Program-made: the position numbers and the translations under genes
In this document: positions 1-5,557 of the stretch, piece by piece
Layout of the letters: every line of letters starts with the position of its first letter
Position numbering within the stretch: position 1 is the stretch's first letter
Source of the DNA: Hadesarchaea archaeon DG-33
GTDB lineage: Archaea; Hadarchaeota; Hadarchaeia; Hadarchaeales; Hadarchaeaceae
Direction: 5' to 3'
Assembly (NCBI GenBank): GCA_001515185.1
Contig: LQHI01000021.1
Coordinates: 1 to 8,937 of the forward strand
Length of the DNA: 8,937 nt
The notes under the pieces: generated by a model
What the model was told of the DNA's origin: nothing
The model's database searches: none
The model's input: only the letters and a program-made list of their open reading frames with translations

Positions 1-368
1 AGGGTGGCGAGGTCTTCCTCCCCATCGACGATAATCTTTAGGGGGGGCTTTGCCTCATCGAGGGCTGTGCGCAATTCTTGAGTTATCGTCCCCGCGGGGT
101 TTTTCACACGAACTATTTTTACATCGAACGAATCGATTGTTCGCCGTATTTTTTTATCAACCGGAGACCGCATCACGAGGAAATCGACCACGGCCACATC
201 CGGCTTCAGACCAGCTTCGATAAACTCCGCGGTAACGATATCACCGACTGCGATCAGCCTAGTCGGGCGAAGCTGCCGCAGGCGCTCAATCGCAGTTGTA
301 ACGCTAGAGAAAAGCTGACCAAGTGGACGCTTCAAAAGTGGCCGCAATTCATCGGGTAGCTCTAACAC
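1..368 (-). CDS. GTP-dependent dephospho-CoA kinase (DUF359 family), 3' part cut by the window edge
   Basis: This open frame runs from a GTG at 368 off the left edge, giving 122 residues. The start reads VLELPDELRPLLKRPLG, the usual opening of archaeal DUF359 proteins. The conserved blocks follow in order: LIAVGDIVT (about residues 32-40), a VAVVDF block (about 51-56), a segment beginning VKNPAG (about 82-87) and VDGEEDLATL at the visible end, with the acidic residues thought to bind metal and nucleotide. The family phosphorylates dephospho-CoA with GTP in the last step of archaeal CoA synthesis, as shown for the Thermococcus enzyme, and acts in the cytosol. Full-length members are about 170-190 residues, so roughly the last third is missing. 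An in-frame stop at 383-381 lies just upstream, so GTG 368 is the only sensible start. It overlaps the end of the spt4 frame as read, or follows the likely ancestral spt4 stop (372-370) by one base. Co-transcription with rpo7-spt4 is likely. Confidence 0.9.
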   Translation of the reverse strand, partial: MLELPDELRPLLKRPLGQLFSSVTTAIERLRQLRPTRLIAVGDIVTAEFIEAGLKPDVAVVDFLVMRSPVDKKIRRTIDSFDVKIVRVKNPAGTITQELRTALDEAKPPLKIIVDGEEDLAT

Positions 369-532
369 CTTACCGAACCCTCAGCGCGTACTTCCCAGGC
401 TGGGTGATTGTTCTCTGGATCGAGCACGACGATGTATCCCGACCAGTCTTCCGAGAGCGATGCCCCCTTGCAAACCGGGCAGGTATTCCCCCCGGTGATG
501 GAGTTACAATTGCGGCAAGCCTTTTCGGTCAA
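362..532 (-). CDS. spt4: Transcription elongation factor Spt4 (RpoE''), C-terminus apparently frameshifted
   Basis: Spt4 is a small zinc protein that binds the NGN domain of Spt5; the pair clamps RNA polymerase and helps elongation. From the TTG at 532 the protein starts MTEKACRNC. It has a zinc ribbon with Cys6, Cys9, Cys18 and Cys21, then LSEDWSGYIVVLDPE (residues 26-40), all typical. After DPE the open frame ends in NNHPAWEVRAEGSVRC, which is not Spt4-like. The frame starting at base 420 instead reads TITQPGKYALRVR and stops with TAA at 372-370, which is the family's normal ending. So an indel lies at about 400-421. Compared with usual members of about 59-61 residues, some eight residues between DPE and PGKYAL also seem to be missing, so a deletion of about 20-23 bases is likely. 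TTG 532 overlaps the rpo7 TGA (TTGA) and has a strong ribosome site at 546-540, so an upstream ATG at 565 is less likely. Identity is sure; integrity is doubtful. Confidence 0.88.
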   Translation of the reverse strand: MTEKACRNCNSITGGNTCPVCKGASLSEDWSGYIVVLDPENNHPAWEVRAEGSVRC

Positions 533-1083
533 GCCTTTTCCTCCTTGCGGGTCTCCTCGATCCACTCGAGCTTGCCGAGTCCAAACTGGCGCATCGTCAG
601 CCCTACCTTTCCACCACGGGGGGCCCGTCGTGTGCTCACCGTGACCACGCGCGCACGAACCCTGTCCCCCTCCTTCAGCGCCCGCTTTGACTCCTTGCCG
701 TAGAGTGCCCCCTTCTTCTTGTCATAACCCACGAAGTCGTCCATCACCTGTGAGACGTGCACCAAACCATCGATAGGCCCCAGGCGCACGAACCCGCCAA
801 ACTCGACAATCTCAACCACCTCACCCAACACCACCTCGTTGACCTCCGGCTTGTAAACGAGCGCTTCAAAGGTGACATCGTGGTAGCTGGCCCCGTCGCC
901 CATAATTATGCGGCCCGTTTCGACCTTCTTGAGCTCGGTGATTGCGAGGATTGTGCCAACGTCTTTGTCGGTTAACCCCTCGTAACTCTTGCGCAGGACA
1001 TCGACAATCACCTCCTCTAGGGGCTCGCCAAGCCTGCTGGGGGGCACCCGCACGGTATCACGCACAGTCAATATCTTGTACAT
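529..1083 (-). CDS. rpo7: DNA-directed RNA polymerase subunit Rpo7 (RpoE', Rpb7 homologue)
   Basis: The 184-residue protein is a full-length archaeal Rpo7. With Rpo4 it forms the stalk of RNA polymerase, which helps open promoters and binds the emerging RNA. Residues 1-80 make the Rpb7 N-terminal domain (MYKILTVRDTVRVPP, then GDGASYHDVTFEALVYKPE at 62-80). Residues about 82-164 form an S1/OB RNA-binding domain (LGEVVEIVEFGGFVRLGP, DGLVHVSQVMDD), followed by GLTMRQFGLGKLEWIE near the end. Nothing is missing. A ribosome site GAGGTG sits six bases before the ATG. The ATG directly follows the TAA of the small frameshifted gene upstream, and the stop overlaps the spt4 start. The gene is thus tightly packed in the hppA to dephospho-CoA kinase unit, and I see no promoter of its own. 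Confidence 0.97.
   Translation of the reverse strand: MYKILTVRDTVRVPPSRLGEPLEEVIVDVLRKSYEGLTDKDVGTILAITELKKVETGRIIMGDGASYHDVTFEALVYKPEVNEVVLGEVVEIVEFGGFVRLGPIDGLVHVSQVMDDFVGYDKKKGALYGKESKRALKEGDRVRARVVTVSTRRAPRGGKVGLTMRQFGLGKLEWIEETRKEEKA
540..546 (-). promoter_or_regulatory. Shine-Dalgarno site of spt4
   Basis: AAGGAGG on the minus strand lies inside the end of rpo7, seven bases before TTG 532. It matches the 16S rRNA tail well and decides the spt4 start in favour of TTG 532 over the ATG at 565, which would add 11 residues absent from the family. Translational coupling with rpo7 is likely because the start and stop codons overlap. Confidence 0.75.
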
Positions 1084-1265
1084 TTACTCCACCTCAAATT
1101 TTTTCATGTAAAGCTTCATGGCGTGGACAATCCCTCGCGTCGCTGGGCTCGCCCTCGCCACTCGAGCACCTTAGTTTCCTTCCCCTTTAACTTTTTGCCC
1201 TTTTTCGCGAGGAGCCCAGCACCTGCGGCGCCTTCAAGTTTGACGTTTTTCCAAAAATTGAACAC
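1084..1265 (-). pseudogene. Small Lys-rich protein gene of about 60 codons, split by a one-base frameshift; family not recognised
   Basis: The gap between hppA and rpo7 is filled by two overlapping minus-strand frames. Frame A runs from GTG 1265 to TGA 1118-1116: VFNFWKNVKLEGAAGAGLL, then a Lys-rich stretch including KGKKLKGKETKVLEWRGR. Frame B is open from 1170 to TAA 1086-1084: SPATRGIVHAMKLYMKKFEVE. Joining them needs one added base (or a -1 slip) somewhere in 1170-1116 and gives about 60 residues. The joined gene would begin next to the hppA stop (GGGGTG lies six bases before GTG 1265; a GTG at 1274 overlapping hppA is also in frame) and end directly at the rpo7 ATG, which is the packing expected of a real operon gene. 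There is no obvious slippery heptamer, so a sequencing error or a mutation is more likely than programmed frameshifting. I do not recognise the family. The C-terminal half has a faint resemblance to the end of soluble pyrophosphatases, which I cannot test here. Confidence 0.5.
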
Positions 1266-1266
1266 A

Positions 1267-3297
1267 TCATGCACCCCAAATCTTCAACAGCAGCGGGACG
1301 AATAGCAGGGCCACCATGGCCATGAGCTTGATCAGGATGTTAAGCGAGGGACCCGAGGTGTCTTTGAACGGGTCTCCAACGGTGTCGCCTATCACCGAAG
1401 CCGCGTGGGTTTCACTTCCTTTTCCGCCCAGATGCCCATCCTCGATGTACTTCTTCGCGTTGTCCCAAGCCCCGCCGGAGTTCGCAAGGGTAATCGCGAG
1501 CAGCAGACCCGTGACTATCGACCCCGCAAGCAGACCCCCCAGCGCCTCAGGACTAAAAAGGCCCACCGCGATTGGAGTAAGGATGGCCAGCGCGGCCGGG
1601 AGCGCCATGTTTCGAAGAGCAGCAGAGGTGCTGATTCCGATACACCGGTTGTAGTCCGGCTTTGTCTTTCCTTTCATTATCCCAGGGATAGTTCGAAACT
1701 GTCTCCGCACCTCGCTCACGATTAGGGAGGCCCCCCTACCCACTGCCCGCATGGTGAGCGCGCAGAACAAGAATGGCAGCATCCCCCCTATGAACAGCCC
1801 GACAATGACTGATGGGTTAGTTATACTGAGATCCATAGTTATTCCTGCGTCAAACATTCCCTTGGTATAAGCTGAAAAAAGCGCAAGTGCCGTCAGCGCT
1901 GCCGAACCGATTGCGAAGCCCTTGCCGATTGCAGCAGTCGTGTTTCCAACAGCATCCAATCGCTCGGCGCGCTTGCGTACCGTTTGTCCCATCCCAGCCA
2001 TCTCAGCAATTCCCGCCGCATTGTCTGCAACTGGGCCGTAGGTATCCGTGGCAAGAGTCATGCCCAATGTGCTGAGCATGCCCACCGCGGCAATCGCAAT
2101 TCCGTATAACCCATTTGGTAAGGTGATGTAGTAAGCAAATGAAATTGCACCAATAACTGCGATAATTGGAATCATGGTGCTGAGCATTCCAACTGAAAAG
2201 CCGCTGATGATATTCGTCGCGGGGCCAGTCTGGGATGATATCGCAATTGACTGCACGGGTGAAAACCTATTCTCAGTGTAATACTCCGCCGAAAGACCGA
2301 TCGAGATTCCAGCCACTAACCCGGCAAGCATCGCCCAAAATATCTCCACTGCACCAACGAAATACCATATCAGAAAGAACGATGCCACGGCTATCAAGAT
2401 GGCGCTTCCAAACACCCCCTTGTTGAGCGCGGCGTGCAGTGCTTTTATTCCAGCGCCCCTCTTCGTCCGCACGAAGAATGTCGCCACGATCGAGCAGAAA
2501 ATCCCGACTGCGGCAATCAACATGGGAAGCACCACGGCATCCGTCTGGTCGAGCACGACGCCCCCAACGGTGACTCCTGTGAAACCTATCACCATGGCCG
2601 CGATGATTGAGCCCACATATGATTCAAATAGGTCCGCACCCATCCCAGCGACATCTCCAACGTTGTCACCCACGTTATCTGCGATCACCGCCGGATTTCG
2701 TGGGTCATCCTCGGGGATTCGGGCCTCAACCTTTCCGACTAAATCTGCGCCCATGTCCGCCGATTTCGTGTAGATGCCCCCGCCAACGCGTGCAAACAGC
2801 GCTATCGAACTCGCCCCGAAGCCGAAACCAACGATTATCTTGGGGTCCCCGAATAGGTAGTAGAAAATGCTCACGCCCAAGATTCCCAGCCCCACAACAC
2901 ACATCCCCATCACCGCGCCGCTAGAGAATCCAACTATGAGTCCTTTACCAATACCCCGTTTCGCCGCCGCTGCCGTCCGAGCGTTCGACTTGGTCGCCAC
3001 ACGCATCCCGACGTTACCGGCCAGCGCTGAAAAAAACGCCCCGACCATGAACGCCGCTGCAGTCTGGTAGTTAACAACCAGCATCAAGACCGCCGCCACG
3101 ATAACAGCGTAGACGACCATCACCTGATACTCCTTGTTCAGAAAAGTCATCGCTCCCCGGTAGATGGTGCCGGAGAGTTCCCGCATTCGCTCGGTTCCGA
3201 CGGGCTGCCGCATGATCCTGAAAGTTAAATAGCCCGCGAACGCGAGGGCCAAGACACCCGCTATCGGCGCCAACATCACTGGTTCAAATCCAACCAT
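1267..3297 (-). CDS. hppA: Membrane-bound ion-translocating pyrophosphatase (K+-dependent type by motif)
   Basis: This is a 676-residue integral membrane pyrophosphatase, a normal family length with the expected roughly 16 membrane helices. It hydrolyses cytosolic pyrophosphate and pumps H+ and/or Na+ out. The active-site blocks are all present: DMGADLVGKVE (181-191), IADNVGDNVGD (205-215), ATDTYGPVADNA (416-427) and VIGDTVGDPFKDTSGPS (635-651). The ion-gate residues Asp222, Glu225 and Lys657 are in place. GNTTAAIGKGF (451-461) carries Ala455 where K+-independent enzymes have Lys, so the enzyme should need K+. Glu225 in ADLFES resembles the Na+-pumping Thermotoga type rather than plant H+ pumps (Gly there), so the pumped ion may be Na+; some H+ pumps share this Glu. 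GAGAGG before the ATG is a fair ribosome site. The gene sits 19 bases after the PIN gene, inside a translation/transcription operon. Confidence 0.96.
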   Translation of the reverse strand: MVGFEPVMLAPIAGVLALAFAGYLTFRIMRQPVGTERMRELSGTIYRGAMTFLNKEYQVMVVYAVIVAAVLMLVVNYQTAAAFMVGAFFSALAGNVGMRVATKSNARTAAAAKRGIGKGLIVGFSSGAVMGMCVVGLGILGVSIFYYLFGDPKIIVGFGFGASSIALFARVGGGIYTKSADMGADLVGKVEARIPEDDPRNPAVIADNVGDNVGDVAGMGADLFESYVGSIIAAMVIGFTGVTVGGVVLDQTDAVVLPMLIAAVGIFCSIVATFFVRTKRGAGIKALHAALNKGVFGSAILIAVASFFLIWYFVGAVEIFWAMLAGLVAGISIGLSAEYYTENRFSPVQSIAISSQTGPATNIISGFSVGMLSTMIPIIAVIGAISFAYYITLPNGLYGIAIAAVGMLSTLGMTLATDTYGPVADNAAGIAEMAGMGQTVRKRAERLDAVGNTTAAIGKGFAIGSAALTALALFSAYTKGMFDAGITMDLSITNPSVIVGLFIGGMLPFLFCALTMRAVGRGASLIVSEVRRQFRTIPGIMKGKTKPDYNRCIGISTSAALRNMALPAALAILTPIAVGLFSPEALGGLLAGSIVTGLLLAITLANSGGAWDNAKKYIEDGHLGGKGSETHAASVIGDTVGDPFKDTSGPSLNILIKLMAMVALLFVPLLLKIWGA

Positions 3298-3316
3298 CTT
3301 ACGACCTCTCGAGGAA

Positions 3317-3706
3317 CTAACCTTCCTGAATCCAACCGTCTATTGCAAGATGAGACTTCTGTCGTAAATATATTACTGGCACTCCACAGCGCCGGAGTTC
3401 TTTTCGCAGAGCTGCGTCAGTCGTTCCCACCGCATAGCCCCCCTTGAGCGCCAAGTTCAAGATCACCTCATCCGCTGCACCTTTGACCTTTGTGACCTCC
3501 CCACGTTTAGCTAGAATCAATCCAATTTTGGCTGCCGTCTGCTCCTTTGGCTTGCCCCGCTCAGAGATTCGCCTAAGCTCTTGAAGGACCGGACTTGGGA
3601 TAACGAGTTCATGAGGTTGTTCAAGCAACCTGTCGAGCTCCCCCACGATATCCACGCTAAACAGACCCGGGATCATAAGAAAGCTCGTGTCTGCGATGAC
3701 CTGCAA
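3317..3706 (-). CDS. PIN-domain ribonuclease (Fcf1-like archaeal family next to aIF2-gamma)
   Basis: The 129-residue protein is a single PIN domain, a metal-dependent endoribonuclease fold. The acidic residues are visible: Asp6 in VIADTSFLM, Glu43 in VLQELRRI, Asp79 in AADEVIL and Asp97 in VGTTDAALRKEL. The fold ends with a hydrophobic strand (VPVIYLRQKSHL). The start is TTG 3706, preceded by GAGGA at a good distance. The next ATG, at residue 11, would remove Asp6, so it is rejected. The stop of aIF2-gamma lies 12 bases upstream and hppA starts 19 bases downstream. The constant linkage to aIF2-gamma in archaea and the similarity to Fcf1/Utp24-type PIN proteins suggest a role in rRNA processing. 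That is inference, and the family is distinct from toxin VapC because no antitoxin gene accompanies it. Confidence 0.85.
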   Translation of the reverse strand: MQVIADTSFLMIPGLFSVDIVGELDRLLEQPHELVIPSPVLQELRRISERGKPKEQTAAKIGLILAKRGEVTKVKGAADEVILNLALKGGYAVGTTDAALRKELRRCGVPVIYLRQKSHLAIDGWIQEG

Positions 3707-3718
3707 CCAAATTCCTCG

Positions 3719-4933
3719 TCACCTTATGATGCCGTAGCCGATCAGACGCCACCTTCCAACGACGCGTCGACTCAGTGCGACCCGGGCTCCTTGATCGGCG
3801 CAGACTGGTAGCTTGAGTTTGATGGTAGCTCGGTCCCCTCTGGCACTTGACACCGTGCCCACGGTCATCGCCGTCCCCACGTTCAACATCAAGGACTCAC
3901 CCGTGACCAAGGGTTTTATCTCAAGCTCCGTGGGAAGTCCGACGACGCGCTTCATCAGGTGGACCTCGAAATCGACCGTCTCCAGCACCTCGGGCAAGCT
4001 TCCAGACGCCCCTGCCATCGAGCCCACCAGCGAATCACCTTTGGTCAGCGAGGGATCAAGCTCGGTGCCCAAGCCGATGAGACCACCCGGCACAGCTTCC
4101 TCGATCCGGCTTTTCCCCGCGTGCAGGCTCACTATCTTTGAGTCCAAGTGTTGCCACGTAGTCCTTCCCTCCCGGCTCACTCGTATGCCGGGGCGGATCT
4201 CTATCCCCTCACCCTCACGAAGCTTTCCTTGGAGAAGCGAGCCGCCCAAGACCCCGCCGACCAATTTTTCTGGCTTGGCGCCCGGATGATTAACGTCGAA
4301 GGAGCGGGCGACGTGCATCCGCGCGGGCTTCGAGAGGTCTCGCTTCGGGGTCGGGATGTGCTCCTCGATTGCTTGAATCAACTTATCGATATTCGCGCGG
4401 TGAATGGCGGATATCGGGATCACGGGAGCATCGGCGGCGAAGGTGCTTGAGAGGAACTCCTTGATCTGCTGGTAATTCTGCATCACTTTCTCTCGCGAGA
4501 CGAGTTCGATTTTATTCTGCGCCACCACGACGTTGCGCACTCCAATGAGATTGAGGGCCATCAAGTGTTCTTTCGTTTGGGGCTGGGGGCAGGGCTCGTT
4601 CGCCGCTATCACGAGCATGGCTCCGTCCATGATCGCTGCACCCGAGATCATCGTGGCCATGAGCATCTCGTGCCCTGGAGCATCAACGAACGAGACGCGG
4701 CGAAGGAATTCCGTCTGGGCCCCGCAGAAAGGGCACTTCTCCTCGGTGCTGTACCGCTTGCACTCGGGACACCTCATGAACGAAGTATCTGCATATCCTA
4801 AACGAATCGAGATGCCCCGACGGATCTCCTCGCTGTGCACATCGGTCCAAATACCTGAAAGCGCTTCCGTAAGAGTGGTCTTCCCGTGATCGATATGTCC
4901 AACGAGGCCTATGTTAACGACTGCTTGAGTCAT
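3719..4933 (-). CDS. eif2g: Translation initiation factor aIF2 subunit gamma
   Basis: aIF2-gamma is the GTPase core of the factor that brings initiator Met-tRNA to the small ribosomal subunit. From ATG 4933 it has 404 residues. G1 is GHIDHGKT (12-19), switch 1 is RRGISIRLGYAD (38-49), a zinc knuckle has Cys55, Cys58, Cys67 and Cys70, G3 is DAPGHE (84-89), G4 is NKIE (140-143) and G5 is SAIH (175-178). Two beta-barrel domains follow (about 200-404), ending in RRVVGRWRLIGYGIIR. Switch 1 carries Ser where many relatives have Thr (GISI versus GMTI). A GTG at 4963 would add ten residues, but it lacks a ribosome site and lies just beside a TATA-like box. ATG 4933 has AAGGT upstream and a short leader, so I prefer it. 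The stop is 12 bases before the PIN gene. Confidence 0.96.
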   Translation of the reverse strand: MTQAVVNIGLVGHIDHGKTTLTEALSGIWTDVHSEEIRRGISIRLGYADTSFMRCPECKRYSTEEKCPFCGAQTEFLRRVSFVDAPGHEMLMATMISGAAIMDGAMLVIAANEPCPQPQTKEHLMALNLIGVRNVVVAQNKIELVSREKVMQNYQQIKEFLSSTFAADAPVIPISAIHRANIDKLIQAIEEHIPTPKRDLSKPARMHVARSFDVNHPGAKPEKLVGGVLGGSLLQGKLREGEGIEIRPGIRVSREGRTTWQHLDSKIVSLHAGKSRIEEAVPGGLIGLGTELDPSLTKGDSLVGSMAGASGSLPEVLETVDFEVHLMKRVVGLPTELEIKPLVTGESLMLNVGTAMTVGTVSSARGDRATIKLKLPVCADQGARVALSRRVVGRWRLIGYGIIR

Positions 4934-4966
4934 TTGGATACCTTGCTCAAATTTTCTGCTCACCAG

Positions 4967-4974
4967 ATATAAAA
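4967..4974 (-). promoter_or_regulatory. TATA-like promoter box of eif2g and the downstream operon
   Basis: TTTTATAT on the minus strand lies in the 114-base gap between rps6e and ATG 4933. Archaeal transcription starts about 25 bases downstream of the TATA centre, here near 4945, leaving a leader of roughly 12 bases before the ATG. This arrangement supports ATG 4933 as the start. It also suggests that eif2g, the PIN gene, hppA, rpo7, spt4 and the kinase form one unit beginning here. The call rests on sequence alone. Confidence 0.45.
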
Positions 4975-5047
4975 CGCGCAGGCTTCGACTAGAACGCGCG
5001 CGACGTTTTTACTGAAACATGTTAAAGCGTGACTCCTTACCTGTCGA

Positions 5048-5449
5048 TTAGGTTGCCTTCGCCTCAGCTTCCTTTGGGAGCAAGAACTCCTCGATGGGCT
5101 TTTCCCCGCGTTTCACGATTTTCGCGTTGACCTGCACGATTGCATCGGAGATTCTCGAACCCCGAACTCGCTTTCGGCGGCGCTCCCCCCTCCTTCGCGG
5201 AGAAAATCCAGGGCCACCAGCCAGCAAGACGCTCGTTCGCCCCGGACCGTGGATATCCGAGCGCATGGGGAAGCCATCTTCGTCGGTGCCACCCGTGAGC
5301 TGGAGCTCGTAGCCCGGGAGCCCCACGACCGCTCCGTCGAACTTGTCCCCTATCCGGAGCCCGACCAGCTTTCGAGCATCCGGCTCACGAGCCTCGAGGG
5401 GATAGCCCTTGCCCGTTTCGGGATCAGCGACCACGACCTTGAAAACCAT
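5048..5449 (-). CDS. rps6e: 30S ribosomal protein S6e
   Basis: The 133-residue protein is an archaeal-length S6e, lacking the long phosphorylated tail of eukaryotic S6. Diagnostic stretches are VFKVVVADPETGKGYPLE at the start, LVGLRIGDKFDG (about 29-40), LTGGTDEDGFPMRSDIHGPG (about 51-70), VLLAGGPGFSPRRRGERRRK (about 74-93) and VNAKIVKRGEKPIEEFLLPK towards the end. The basic middle contacts 16S rRNA in the small subunit. GGAG lies seven bases before ATG 5449 and only four before an in-frame GTG at 5452, so ATG 5449 is preferred. The neighbours are aIF5B upstream (108 bases away) and aIF2-gamma downstream, a common archaeal order. Confidence 0.96.
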   Translation of the reverse strand: MVFKVVVADPETGKGYPLEAREPDARKLVGLRIGDKFDGAVVGLPGYELQLTGGTDEDGFPMRSDIHGPGRTSVLLAGGPGFSPRRRGERRRKRVRGSRISDAIVQVNAKIVKRGEKPIEEFLLPKEAEAKAT

Positions 5450-5530
5450 CACATCACTCCGTAATCATGAAACAGCTAAATTATCCCTTCACCAGTTCAT
5501 AAGACTTTCTGGAGTTCTCGCTAGATCAGG

Positions 5531-5557
5531 AAAAACAGGTAATTAACTTTTTTCCGA
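5531..5557 (-). terminator. Possible T-tract terminator after infB
   Basis: Just after the infB stop (5560-5558) the minus strand is AT-rich and carries a run of five T (5535-5531). Archaeal RNA polymerase can stop at such T-tracts without a hairpin. The run is short, so read-through into rps6e is quite possible. Confidence 0.25.

Noticed and set aside
529..565. Longer Spt4 starting at ATG 565
   Set aside because: The extra 11 residues are absent from the family, while TTG 532 has a strong ribosome site and overlaps the rpo7 stop.
1116..1170. Programmed -1 frameshifting in the small gene
   Set aside because: No X XXY YYZ heptamer or following stem is visible in the overlap; a plain indel explains the data better.
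2399..2773. Plus-strand open frame inside hppA
   Set aside because: It lies opposite a well-conserved membrane pyrophosphatase and has Ser/Thr/Pro-rich composition typical of the mirrored strand of a GC-rich gene.
3813..4289. Long plus-strand open frame opposite aIF2-gamma
   Set aside because: The minus strand encodes conserved aIF2-gamma barrels here; the plus-strand translation has no recognisable motif and no promoter or ribosome site.
5453..5557. Possible C/D-box RNA in the infB-rps6e gap
   Set aside because: A CTGA and TGATG-like element are present, but in the wrong order and without complementary guide spacing.
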